DNA of 64,000 nt from Ignavibacteriota bacterium (GTDB taxonomy: Bacteria > Bacteroidota > Ignavibacteria > Ignavibacteriales > Melioribacteraceae). The stretch lies in assembly GCA_013112585.1 (NCBI GenBank), contig JABFGH010000008.1:62001-126000 (forward strand), in the 5' to 3' direction. Positions 1-9,170 of the stretch are shown here, piece by piece. Made by a program: the position numbers and the translations under genes. Each line of letters begins with the position of its first letter. Positions within the stretch are counted from its first letter, which is position 1. A model generated the notes under the pieces. It was not told the DNA's origin, ran no database searches, and saw nothing but the letters and a program-made list of their open reading frames with translations.

Positions 1-617
1 GCGGTTTTGATTTCAACATTGGATTCGGTAGCAAAAAGAACAACCGGCATACCGGCTCCTGTCATTTCATTTTCTTCAGCCAAAATAGAGGAAACCGTAC
101 CGTTAAATGGAGCTGTTAATTTTGTATAATCCAACTGATTTTTTGCAGCGCTCAATTGAGTCTGTGCCGTTTGTACCATCGATTTAGCTGATTCAAATTC
201 AGCTTTTACTTTTTCATATTCGCTCAGCGAAACATTATTATTTGCGTATAATTTTTCTATGCGATTAAAATTTGATCTGGCAATAGTGAGCTGTACTTCT
301 CCATTTTTTTGAGAACTAACTGCTTTCTCATAATTCAATTTATAATCAGTATCATCTAAAGCCGCAATTAATTCACCTTTTTGAACTGCTTCCCCCAACC
401 TTACATAAATCTTGTCTAAGGTTCCGCCAACTTTGAAACTTAGCCGGACTTCCTTTTGAGCTTGTGAAACGCCTGCAAAATTTCTTGTTGAACCGGCAGA
501 TATTTCAGTTACTTTTTTATAAAAAACCGGTCTTACGGTTTCGGATTTCTCATCATCGCCCCCGCAGGAAGCAAGGATAAAAAGAAGCAGAATTCCTATG
601 TGATAAAGTTTCATCAT
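1..617 (-). CDS. HlyD/RND-type efflux periplasmic adaptor lipoprotein (partial, C-terminus off the left edge)
   Basis: This is the N-terminal ~205 residues of a membrane-fusion protein that links an inner-membrane pump to an outer-membrane TolC channel. The start reads MMKLYHIGILLLFILASCGGDD: a lipoprotein signal with lipobox LASC, so the mature protein should be lipid-anchored at Cys. It is followed by a first biotinyl/lipoyl-like half (VRLSFKVGGTLDKIYVRLGE, then GELIAALDDTDY), an alpha-helical hairpin (IARSNFNRIEKLYANNNVS...), and the second lipoyl half (LDYTKLTAPFNGTVSSI). The ATG overlaps the stop of the upstream TolC gene by one base (TAATG), so the two are translationally coupled. A second ATG lies one codon in. 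The pump gene is not in the window and probably lies further left. Confidence 0.9.
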   Translation of the reverse strand, partial: MMKLYHIGILLLFILASCGGDDEKSETVRPVFYKKVTEISAGSTRNFAGVSQAQKEVRLSFKVGGTLDKIYVRLGEAVQKGELIAALDDTDYKLNYEKAVSSQKNGEVQLTIARSNFNRIEKLYANNNVSLSEYEKVKAEFESAKSMVQTAQTQLSAAKNQLDYTKLTAPFNGTVSSILAEENEMTGAGMPVVLFATESNVEIKT

Positions 618-2971
618 TATTCTCCGCTAACTAAAAAATTATTTAATCTATTTATATAAACTTTCTGTTCTTCCTCGCTGCTTAAAAACATAAACTTTCC
701 CTGTAGTCTTTCTAATTGGATATAATCTAAAAGATACTGATGGAAAGCAATTGACGAAAGATGTTTTGTTTGAGTCATTACATTTTGTGCATCAACAAGC
801 TGAACAAGACTGGCAACGCCTTGAGCGTAGGCATCCTGAACAATTTTATAATTATCTTCAGCGGCTAATGCTGCATATTTTGAAAGGTCAACCTCAAGAT
901 AAGAAGCTATCAGTTTTTCTACCCCTGCCCTGATACCGGTTTCAAAATTATTTATAAGTTCGTTTTCCTGATAAGATAACTTTTTAATTTCTATCTCAGA
1001 TTTTTCAATTTCCGTAATTGTTTTACCTCCCTTAAAAAGAGGAAAACGTAAATTTATACCGGCGCTCCAGGTTGCATCATCCGGCGGCGGCGGTATGGGA
1101 AGCTGCGGATTAGCAATTGTACCGTTTCTTACAAAAACTTGATCAACACTTCCGAACAAAAATATTTCCGGTAAAAAGAGTTGACGGTTATGCATCGATC
1201 TCTGCCTATCTAAAATTTTTCCTGCCGTAAATAACTGTTTCAATTCAGGTGAATTGTTTTTCATCTCACTCATTATAAAACTTGCATATAAATCCGATAA
1301 CGCGGGGTTTTCAAATAATTTTGAAAACAAATTTTGATCAATAATTATTGAACGGTCTATTTTGTCTGAATCAGGCAGTTTAATACTCTTATCAATCTGT
1401 TTATTTAGAAGACTATTTAGATTAAACATACTTGATTTGAATGAAGCGTGTGCATCGTTTAGCTTTATTTTGTTAAGGCTAAGTTCACTTTTCCAACGGT
1501 TAACATCAGATAAACCGGTATGCCCGCTTGCTTCTTTTGCTTCGGCAATCTGAAGGTTTTGTATCGTCGCATTAACATTATTGTTTTGAATGTTGAGATT
1601 ACTTTGAGCAAAAAGAACCGATAAGTAAGCATTTGAAATATCGGTAATAATATCGAGAACGGCGGCATCGGCTATGTGTTTCTTGTTCTCGGCAACAAGT
1701 TTATTTATTGCGATATTCGCGAATACCGGTTCCGAAAATATAACTTGATTTAATGAAACAGTACCTGTTATGGTAAACTCGCCCCTTTGACCCATCGAAG
1801 ATTCGACAAGGTTTTCACTTAATTCAACACCTGTTCCGGAAATCTCCAATTGAGGAAAAATATTCGACTTAGCAATTCTTACATCTTTTTCTGCCGAAGA
1901 AAAATCTTCTTTTGTAATTTTCCCCGTCAAATTATTTTTAAGAGCTTCTGCAATAGCTCCTCGCAGTGTTATTTCGTCTCCGTCGGGAAAAGTATCTACA
2001 TTTATTAATAGCGCTTCGTTAAGGAAATCTGCCGGGGGGAATTTTTTTGCGGTGCGCAGACTTGCAAAGTTAATTACCGGTTGACGTTTATTTTGTTCAA
2101 CGGAAACCGATATGCCAGCCGGATTTGCTCCTTCAACAAATTTTAAAATTCTAAGTGCTGTATGCCTCGCAAGCTGCCGGATAGTAAACTTGGGAGTCAT
2201 TGTTAGCGAAGCGCCCAATTCAACATAATCAATACCACCGGGCGCCATTGTAATTATTTTTCTTTTGTTTAACCCGTTGAATAACTTGATTATCTCATTT
2301 GTATTAAATTGAAGTAACGGCAGCACAATTGCAGCATCTGTTTCTTCCGAAAGTTTTTCTAATGTTGTACCGGCATCAGGTCCTGCAGAAACGATCGAAA
2401 CATTAAGAGAGTCATTTTTCTTTTTTATAAACGGAATAATTTGAGGGAAGTTTTCTTTGAGCGGTTCTGCTCCTATAATAGATAAATGACGAATATCGAA
2501 TATTTTGGAAAAAATTTTAAAATCTTCACTAAGATTTATTACCGGTTCGATGTATGTAAAATTATTAATTCCAGTAGAATAATCCACATTTAACGGTAAA
2601 GTTTGAAGTTCTAAATCGAGAATGTTAACAGCGAACGAAGGCTTAGCATAAGTTCCATAATTTACAAGTTCATTAGAAGAAATAAATCCAATCGAAATTA
2701 TTAAATCAATTTCGGGATCAGTCATAAATATTTGAATGTTTTGCCGGGCTGTCTCTTTATTCCAATTAGCGTCTATAACCTTATATAAAACATCGCTTCT
2801 TGGTTTGATTAACAAGTTTATCTCCTCATACAAAAATTCATTTAACGTGTTTAGTTCCTGCGAGTCGGCATCCTTAATAATACCTATTCGAAGAGGATCT
2901 TGAGCCGATAAGAGGGAGGAAAAAATAATGAGCAACAAAATTGAATTTAACAATGAATACAATGGTTTCAT
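617..2971 (-). CDS. TolC-family outer membrane efflux protein with N-terminal periplasmic-binding-protein-like domain
   Basis: 784 residues, against about 420-480 for an ordinary TolC protein. Residues 1-23 form a signal peptide ending LLSAQ. Residues ~24-310 look like an ABC substrate-binding (type 1 periplasmic-binding) fold: LRIGIIKDADSQE at the start, then alternating strands such as DLIISIGFISSNEL, ATIT-like DAAIVLPLLQFNT and RKIITMAPGGIDYV. Residues ~335-780 are the TolC part, with two repeats of long coiled helices (LRGAIAEALKNNLTGKI...; LFTAGKILDRQRSM...) and beta segments (LEISGTGVEL, AGINLRFPLFKGGKT). The gene is coupled to the HlyD-type adaptor downstream, so it should form the outer-membrane exit of that pump. 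The fusion suggests a ligand-sensing or substrate-recruiting module on the periplasmic side; that role is inference. Confidence 0.85.
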   Translation of the reverse strand: MKPLYSLLNSILLLIIFSSLLSAQDPLRIGIIKDADSQELNTLNEFLYEEINLLIKPRSDVLYKVIDANWNKETARQNIQIFMTDPEIDLIISIGFISSNELVNYGTYAKPSFAVNILDLELQTLPLNVDYSTGINNFTYIEPVINLSEDFKIFSKIFDIRHLSIIGAEPLKENFPQIIPFIKKKNDSLNVSIVSAGPDAGTTLEKLSEETDAAIVLPLLQFNTNEIIKLFNGLNKRKIITMAPGGIDYVELGASLTMTPKFTIRQLARHTALRILKFVEGANPAGISVSVEQNKRQPVINFASLRTAKKFPPADFLNEALLINVDTFPDGDEITLRGAIAEALKNNLTGKITKEDFSSAEKDVRIAKSNIFPQLEISGTGVELSENLVESSMGQRGEFTITGTVSLNQVIFSEPVFANIAINKLVAENKKHIADAAVLDIITDISNAYLSVLFAQSNLNIQNNNVNATIQNLQIAEAKEASGHTGLSDVNRWKSELSLNKIKLNDAHASFKSSMFNLNSLLNKQIDKSIKLPDSDKIDRSIIIDQNLFSKLFENPALSDLYASFIMSEMKNNSPELKQLFTAGKILDRQRSMHNRQLFLPEIFLFGSVDQVFVRNGTIANPQLPIPPPPDDATWSAGINLRFPLFKGGKTITEIEKSEIEIKKLSYQENELINNFETGIRAGVEKLIASYLEVDLSKYAALAAEDNYKIVQDAYAQGVASLVQLVDAQNVMTQTKHLSSIAFHQYLLDYIQLERLQGKFMFLSSEEEQKVYINRLNNFLVSGE

Positions 2972-3301
2972 ATCAATCTCTAAAATCTGGTAAATTATTT
3001 ATTAAGTCTCCTTACACATGTGTCATGCCCGTCCCGACGAGCAAGGATAATCGACATCTATAAAAGATTCACGCTTAAGACATGCGGGAATGACAGACTA
3101 TTTTCAAGATTTTGTGTAACATGAGTTACTAATTAACAAATGAAAAATCGTAGTTATATATAGAAAAAAGAGTCTATTCTATGTTAATTATAATTAAAGT
3201 TCCAGCCTGATCTCAAATCAGTCGGTAATTTATAAAAGTGGATTACCTTTGTAACAAATTAAGACTTCGTCTAACATATATCAACTATAAACATTTTTTA
3301 A
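2972..3301. other. Intergenic region with one REP-like inverted repeat
   Basis: About 330 bases between the divergent TolC gene and the MacB remnant. The only structure I see is the inverted repeat at 3021-3095. No convincing gene or ribosome binding site is visible. Confidence 0.5.
3021..3095. repeat. REP-like inverted repeat
   Basis: TGTCATGCCCG at 3021-3031 faces GCGGGAATGACA at 3084-3095 across about 50 bases. This is the shape of the common 'GTCATTCCCGC' palindromic elements found between genes in many bacteria. It lies beside a truncated gene, so it may mark an old rearrangement point. Confidence 0.6.
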
Positions 3302-4093
3302 TTTATTTTATCGGAAGATGATGCATGTATGGCACGCGTATGTGTTATGGGGGTTACAGTTATAAAAGAGCTGTTCGGCGAAACCAATCCAATAGGCGAA
3401 CAAATTCGTATTGGGAATATATCGTTTGAAGTAATTGGAATAATGCGGCCTCGCGGAACAAGCCCCGGCGGCGATATGGATAACCACATTTTTATCCCGC
3501 TTAAGACTTTGATGCGGAGAACTGTTAACATTGTTTATATATCCGGCACAAAAGTAAATTCAAATACAATTAGCGACCTTGAAATAGCAGAAGCAACTAT
3601 AACCTCAATATTGCGGGAGCGGCTTAAATTAACCGAAGACGAACCGGATGATTTTACAATTCAAAGCCAAGTCGATTTAATCGAAGCGCAAAAAGAAACA
3701 GGTGATACCTTTACCGCACTAACGGCGAGCATTGCCGGTGTTTCATTAATTGTAGGCGGGATAGGAATCCTTGCCGTTATGCTTTTGTCAATCAGAGAAA
3801 GAACAAACGAGATTGGTTTGCGGATGGCTGTCGGTGCCCGCCGCAAAGATATTCGTAATCAATTTATATTTGAATCTGCTTTTCTAAGCATCGGAGGGGG
3901 TATAATTGGTATTCTCATCGGTATTACCGTTTCGCTTTCAATAAGGTTTGTACTTGATTGGAGTATTATTATTTCGTTAACATCAGTTTTAATCTCGTTC
4001 GGATTTTCGATGATAATTGGATTGTTCTTCGGTGTGTACCCGGCTTACCGCGCTTCACTTTTAGACCCGATAGATGCTTTGCGAAGTGAATGA
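3302..4093 (+). pseudogene. MacB-type ABC transporter permease, N-terminally truncated remnant
   Basis: The reading frame keeps the C-terminal two thirds of a MacB/FtsX-type permease. It has the end of the periplasmic domain (ARVCVMGVTVIKELFGETNPIGEQIRI), then IGIMRPRGTSPGGDMDN, and three C-terminal membrane helices with the family signature REGTNEIGLRMAVGAR-like stretch (RERTNEIGLRMAVGARRKDI) and the end YPAYRASLLDPIDALRSE. The family is about 400 residues; only ~254 remain from the first ATG at 3329. Family-like residues (FILSEDDAC) continue upstream of that ATG to the in-frame stop at 3299, so the first membrane helix and half the periplasmic domain have been lost. There is no ribosome binding site at 3329. 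It may be the dead partner of the adjacent HlyD/TolC genes, although it faces the other way. Confidence 0.75.
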
Positions 4094-4490
4094 TGAAGTG
4101 AATGATATTGACGTTGGTAAATTGAATTAGGAAGAGAGGAAATTCTGCTTGATAATCTTCAGAAAGTGATTTATCTTAATTTCAGATAAATTATTCTGAT
4201 ATTCTAAACAAATGATTGAGCCGCAGTGCTTTTTGTCAAAAAGGTAAAAGACTTATGAAATATTATTTTGGATTATCGGTTACATCATTAATACAACCTG
4301 ATCAAAATTTCTTTATTATTTTGAAAGATTTATCTTTATATAAATCTATTTCCATATTGCAAAACACATCAAAATAATTACAAATTATTGCACAAGTTTT
4401 ATATTAATCAATTACTAAATGGTTTATTACTTAGATTATTAATAACCCGAAATCAAATTCGAATATTCACTAAACAAAGAGAGGTATAAA
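4094..4490. other. Intergenic region, AT-rich, no gene seen
   Basis: Nearly 400 bases between the permease remnant and the radical SAM gene. I find no homologous reading frame. It presumably holds the promoter of the radical SAM gene, whose ribosome binding site (AGAGAGG) lies just before 4491. Confidence 0.5.
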
Positions 4491-5741
4491 ATGGCTGAAT
4501 CTTATATTCCGCTGAATTCACTTTACAGGCTGCCTTGGTCAATGCCGGATAACAGTATCACCTGGTTGGAACCGTTGGCTCAGTGCAATTTGAGCTGCTA
4601 CGGCTGCTACCGCAAAAATATCAAAGATTCGCATAAACCGTTTGAAGAAGTTAAGCACGAACTCGATTTCATCCAATCTCAACGAAAATCAGATTGTATT
4701 TCGATAGCAGGCGGTGAACCTCTTTTATATAACAATATTATTGAATTGGTAGCAGATATTAAATCACGCGGATTAAAACCGATAATTAATACCAACGGTA
4801 TTGCCTTAACAAAAGAACTTTTACATAAATTGAAAAAAGCCGGCGTCTTCGGATTTACTTTTCATATCGACAGTAAACAAGGCAGAGGTAGAGAAGAAAA
4901 ATGGCAGGGCAAAAATGAAGTTGAGTTAAATGAACTGCGGCTTCATTATGCCGAGATGTTAGCCGAAGAGGGCGGAATTGCATGCTCATTTAATTCAACT
5001 GTTTATGATGATACACTCCAATACGTGCCCGAATTGGTTGATTGGGCGCATAAGCATATCGATATTGTTGATACTATGGTTTTTATTCTTTTCAGATATA
5101 TAACTCCCAACGTTCCTTTTGATTTTTATGCCGGCGATAAAAAAATTGAATGGGATGAAGTGCATTATCATTCCGACCACGAAGAAGTTGTAGATATTAT
5201 GGCGCCGGATGTAGTGAAAAAAATTAGAGAAAGATTTCCGGATTTTACCCCTTCAGCTTACTTAAACGGAACGCACCGCTCGGACTATTTTAAGTGGCTC
5301 CTTTCGGAAAGAATAGGGAATAAAAATAAAATTTTCGGCTATACAGGCAAAAAATTTATGGAATTCGTTATGGCTGGTTACCATTTCTTTACCGATAAAT
5401 ATTTATCCTATGCTTCGCCTAAAGTTACCTCGCTCGGCAGAGCAACTATGTTAAATGCATGGACTTTCGATAAAGGCGTAAGAGGGGCTTTAAAAAATTA
5501 TTTAAAATATATTGCCGTAAATCCTTTTCGAATTTTTAAAAAGGCACATATGCAGTCCATACTTATTATCCAGCCGGTTGATCTTCTTCCTAACGGCGAT
5601 CAAAATATGTGCGACGGCTGCCCCGATATAACATATTGGAAAGATAAAGACGGAACCGAAAAACTCGTATGGTCATGCAGGTTGGAAGAACCGATGCAGT
5701 ACGGTGATTTTTTGCATATGGTGCCGAAGAATAAAAACTAA
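4491..5741 (+). CDS. Radical SAM protein with C-terminal cysteine cluster
   Basis: 416 residues. The radical SAM [4Fe-4S] motif is CNLSCYGC (CX3CX2C) near residue 32, followed by the SAM-binding SIAGGEPLLY and the strand PIINTNGIALT. The C-terminal end carries more cysteines (NMCDGCPDITYWKD and WSCRLEEP), as in enzymes with an auxiliary iron-sulfur cluster. It should make a 5'-deoxyadenosyl radical for a modification I cannot name. A long middle region (residues ~130-350) with amphipathic helices and the segment AGYHFFTDKYLSYASPKVTSLGRA could suit a membrane-associated or lipid-like substrate; that is only a guess. The start is well supported by AGAGAGG six bases before ATG. The next gene in the same direction is the DUF2652-type protein at 6027. 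Confidence 0.85.
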   Translation: MAESYIPLNSLYRLPWSMPDNSITWLEPLAQCNLSCYGCYRKNIKDSHKPFEEVKHELDFIQSQRKSDCISIAGGEPLLYNNIIELVADIKSRGLKPIINTNGIALTKELLHKLKKAGVFGFTFHIDSKQGRGREEKWQGKNEVELNELRLHYAEMLAEEGGIACSFNSTVYDDTLQYVPELVDWAHKHIDIVDTMVFILFRYITPNVPFDFYAGDKKIEWDEVHYHSDHEEVVDIMAPDVVKKIRERFPDFTPSAYLNGTHRSDYFKWLLSERIGNKNKIFGYTGKKFMEFVMAGYHFFTDKYLSYASPKVTSLGRATMLNAWTFDKGVRGALKNYLKYIAVNPFRIFKKAHMQSILIIQPVDLLPNGDQNMCDGCPDITYWKDKDGTEKLVWSCRLEEPMQYGDFLHMVPKNKN

Positions 5742-6026
5742 GTATTGAACATCCGTTTGATGGTGCACGACGGATAATTTCTAAAGTTAATATAACGAAT
5801 GGAAAAAATTGGGAGAGCATTCCGTTAAAATGCCATTTGTAATTTTTTGTACTTCCGGTAAAGTCCGGTTGGTTTTTGATAGTGATTAAAAAGTGAATCT
5901 GAGATAGGCGGGCATCGTTACAATTGTAGCAGTTGTTTCCCATAATGTTATTGCTAAACCAGATTTATCAATTATCGTAATACGCTTTTTGCACGATTTG
6001 TAAATCTAAATATATTAGAGGACTTT

Positions 6027-7202
6027 TTGAATAGCGAATACAAAGTAATAGAAACAGAAACGAGTGAAGCCGCTATACAGCCTGCTTTAATTCTTATACC
6101 CGATATCAGCGGTTTTACAGAGTATATGAAAAATTCAGATTTAATCCATTGCCGCTATATTATTGCTGAACTGCTGGAAGTTATTTTGGATTCAAATATA
6201 CTGGGATTATCCGTTTCCGAATTAGAAGGTGATGCTGTTCTATTCTACAAATTCGGCAAGCCGCCCTCTTTAGAAGATACAATATCCCAATGCAATCATA
6301 TTTTTAAAAACTTTCACAGTTACATTAAACAATTTAATGCCGATAAACTTTGTGACTGCGTCTGCTGTAATAGTTCATCCGAGCTTTCTATAAAGTTTGT
6401 TGTGCATTACGGAAAAGTTAGTCCGGTTAAAATTAAATCGCACGAAAAACTTTTCGGCAGTGATGTAATTCTGGCTCATCGGTTGTTAAAAAGTAATATT
6501 AAAATTCACGAGTATATTATTTTTTCAAAAACTTATTTGATGACACAGGGTAAAAGTGAACTAAAAAAAATTATTGATTGGAATAAAATTGAAAAGAGTG
6601 AGGTAGAATTTAAGCATCTTGGAGCAGTTGAATATTACTTTCTTGATATGAGTATTTTAAAAGATAAAATAATCCACGAGCCCCGGCTCATGCCCATTAA
6701 GCATAATAGCAGTACAATAAAATATAAAATATACATTGATACCCCGCCTGATTTTGTTCGTACAATTATTACCAATTTTAAATTTAAGCCTAACTGGATA
6801 ACCGTTCTGCAAGAAATTCATTTCAACGAAAAAACAATTCCAAGAATAGGTGCAATACATAAATGTTTAATGAGTGATATTTTTTTTAAAACAATTTTGA
6901 TCGATTATCAGTCGGTGAGCATAAATGAAAGTAGAACCATTTACATAGAAAAACTAAGTAACAGCCCGGCTGGACTTGAGATGTATTTAACTTACAATCT
7001 AAAGGCTAAAGGATTAGGTACATTACTTTCACTTGAACTCGATTTTGTTAATAAAAGATTTTATTCAACACTGTTAAAACATTTTTTAAGAAGAAGGGCA
7101 AGCGGGAATAAAATAAAATCATCACTTAAAAAACTTAAATCATTATGCGAAGAGATTCATAATAAATTTGAAGGAGATTCACCAACCGGGGGCTCAACTT
7201 AA
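6027..7202 (+). CDS. DUF2652 domain protein with C-terminal SRPBCC-like region
   Basis: 391 residues. The N-terminal ~190 residues match what I know of DUF2652, a family remotely like class III nucleotide cyclase domains: ILIPDISGFTEYM, then IIAELLEVILD and LSVSELEGDAVLFYKFG. A CDCVCC cysteine run lies near residue 112. The C-terminal half (from about residue 215, KYKIYIDTPPDFVRTIITNF) resembles a START/SRPBCC ligand-binding fold. The start is TTG at 6027, preceded by AGAGGA. No function is established. The GDAVLFY stretch does not show the usual metal-binding aspartate pair of active cyclases, so catalysis is doubtful. Confidence 0.75.
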   Translation: MNSEYKVIETETSEAAIQPALILIPDISGFTEYMKNSDLIHCRYIIAELLEVILDSNILGLSVSELEGDAVLFYKFGKPPSLEDTISQCNHIFKNFHSYIKQFNADKLCDCVCCNSSSELSIKFVVHYGKVSPVKIKSHEKLFGSDVILAHRLLKSNIKIHEYIIFSKTYLMTQGKSELKKIIDWNKIEKSEVEFKHLGAVEYYFLDMSILKDKIIHEPRLMPIKHNSSTIKYKIYIDTPPDFVRTIITNFKFKPNWITVLQEIHFNEKTIPRIGAIHKCLMSDIFFKTILIDYQSVSINESRTIYIEKLSNSPAGLEMYLTYNLKAKGLGTLLSLELDFVNKRFYSTLLKHFLRRRASGNKIKSSLKKLKSLCEEIHNKFEGDSPTGGST

Positions 7203-7346
7203 ACAGCTCAAGTTAATCAAAAACAATTTAGATAAGTTAGCCTGATACACAAATTGCAGACATATTATATTATCACATCTTTAATCAATAATTTTGTAAA
7301 TTTCACAACCAAAAACTCACATAAATATTGAAAAGCAGGAACTGAT

Positions 7347-9149
7347 TTGACAGAATATATTGTTTTAGGATTAGCATCCATTTTAGCTGCGGGCATTGCT
7401 GCGCAGTGGCTTTCGTGGCGGCTGGGTCTGCCTTCAATTTTACTCCTTCTATTGTTCGGTTTTATTCTCGGTCCAATTACCAAAGTGCTTAACCCGGATG
7501 ATTTTTTCGGAGAACTATTATTCCCCTTCGTCTCCCTTTCTGTTGCAATTATACTTTTCGAAGGAGGTTTAACCCTAAAGTTTAAAGAGTTAAAAGCTGT
7601 TGGAAATGTTGTACTGCGTTTAATTTTAATCGGAATACCCATTACTTTGGTCTTGGCTACTTTTTTTGCCTATACAGTTTTAGAGTTTTCGTTTTTAATA
7701 TCACTTCTATTCGGTTCAATATTAGTAGTTACGGGTCCAACAGTAATACTGCCGATACTGCGTCAAGTTAAACCCAATAGCAAAATCAATTCTATTTTAA
7801 AGTGGGAAGGAATTGTAAATGATCCTATCGGTGCTTTAATTGCAATACTTGTTTTTGAAGCAATACTCGCTGCCGGCATTGAAGAAGCAACTATCATCAC
7901 AATATTAGGTTTGCTTAAAACTGTCTTTTTGAGTTCCCTCCTTGGTATAGTTGGTGCCGTTATTATAGTATTTATAATTAAACGTGATTTAGTACCGGAC
8001 TATTTACAAAACAGTATTTCATTAACATTAGCTTTATTAGTTTTCGTGATCAGCAATATTTTTCAAAAAGAGAGCGGGCTATTTGCAGTAACAATAATGG
8101 GAATTATGATAGCTAATCAAAAATCAATTGTTATAAAACATATAATTGAATTCAAAGAAAACATACGCCTGCTGCTTATTTCCGTATTATTTATAATTCT
8201 TGCTGCTCGATTGAATATTGAAACCTTAGAGGCATTAGGCTGGCAGAGTATTGTCTTCACAATTATTTTAATTTTGTTAGTTCGTCCGGCAGCGGTTTTT
8301 CTATCTACAATTAAAACCAAAATAAATTTCAACGAAAAAGTATTTGTATCGGCAATGGCGCCAAGAGGAATAGTTGCTGCAGCAGTTTCTGCTTTGTTTG
8401 CTTTGGAATTACAGAACGAAGGCATTGAAGAAGCAGCGGTGCTTGTACCGATAACTTTTATGGTTATTATTGCAACAATTACTGTTTACGGATTAAGTGC
8501 CGCTCCATTAGCCAAATATCTGAAACTTGCAAAACCCAATGCTCAAGGCTGTTTAATAATTGGGGCATCGCCCTTTGCACGCCGCATTGCCGAAGCGCTG
8601 CGCAATCTAAACTTTCAAGTTGTACTTGTTGATACTAATTGGGATAATATTAAAAAAGCCCGCATGGAAGGTTTTAGTAATTATTACGGCAGTGTTACTT
8701 CCGATTATATTATTGATGAGATTGATTACTACGGATTGGGAAAAATGATAAGTTTAACGCCCAATGATGAAGTAAACTCATTGGCTGCATTAAACTTCTC
8801 AAAAATATTCGGTGCTAATCAAGTTTTTCAGCTTCCTTCTTTCAGTAAAGAAAAGGAAGATAAAAATCATGTTGCGCGAGAGTTTAAAGGAAAAATATTA
8901 TTCGGTAAAAAATTTAATTTCCAATACCTAAACAATCTTGTGGAGAAGGGTTATTCAATTAAAAGTTCTAAAATAACTGACAAATATAATCTGAAGCAGA
9001 TAAACGAAAATTACGGTGCCGATCAAATTGTACATCTTTTTAAAGTAGTTGAAAAAGAACTTAACCCAATTTTAGAAGGAACCGAGTTAGACCTGAAAAA
9101 TGGAAATGTTTTAATCAGTTTATTGAAAGATAGCGAAGTTAAAAGCTAA
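7347..9149 (+). CDS. CPA1-type Na+(K+)/H+ antiporter with TrkA-N-like C-terminal domain
   Basis: 600 residues. About 12-13 membrane helices occupy residues 1-385, with the antiporter signatures FEGGL (71-75), GPTVILPIL (~130-138) and the ion-binding pair Asn158-Asp159 in EGIVNDPIGA. MAPRGIVAAAVSALFAL follows near residue 340. From ~395 there is a cytoplasmic Rossmann-like domain (GCLIIGASPFARRIAEAL, VVLVDTNWDNIKKARMEG, ISLTPNDEVNSLAAL) resembling TrkA-N/RCK domains. The glycine motif is GxSxFA rather than GxGxxG, so nucleotide binding may be altered. It likely exchanges monovalent cations for protons at the inner membrane. The start is TTG at 7347 with GCAGGA upstream. Confidence 0.9.
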   Translation: MTEYIVLGLASILAAGIAAQWLSWRLGLPSILLLLLFGFILGPITKVLNPDDFFGELLFPFVSLSVAIILFEGGLTLKFKELKAVGNVVLRLILIGIPITLVLATFFAYTVLEFSFLISLLFGSILVVTGPTVILPILRQVKPNSKINSILKWEGIVNDPIGALIAILVFEAILAAGIEEATIITILGLLKTVFLSSLLGIVGAVIIVFIIKRDLVPDYLQNSISLTLALLVFVISNIFQKESGLFAVTIMGIMIANQKSIVIKHIIEFKENIRLLLISVLFIILAARLNIETLEALGWQSIVFTIILILLVRPAAVFLSTIKTKINFNEKVFVSAMAPRGIVAAAVSALFALELQNEGIEEAAVLVPITFMVIIATITVYGLSAAPLAKYLKLAKPNAQGCLIIGASPFARRIAEALRNLNFQVVLVDTNWDNIKKARMEGFSNYYGSVTSDYIIDEIDYYGLGKMISLTPNDEVNSLAALNFSKIFGANQVFQLPSFSKEKEDKNHVAREFKGKILFGKKFNFQYLNNLVEKGYSIKSSKITDKYNLKQINENYGADQIVHLFKVVEKELNPILEGTELDLKNGNVLISLLKDSEVKS

Positions 9150-9170
9150 GATTACCAGAGAGTGAACCGA

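Noticed and set aside
9162-9170. GTG start for the MFS transporter
   Set aside because: The ribosome-binding sequence CAGAGAG overlaps the GTG itself and is well placed for the ATG at 9171.
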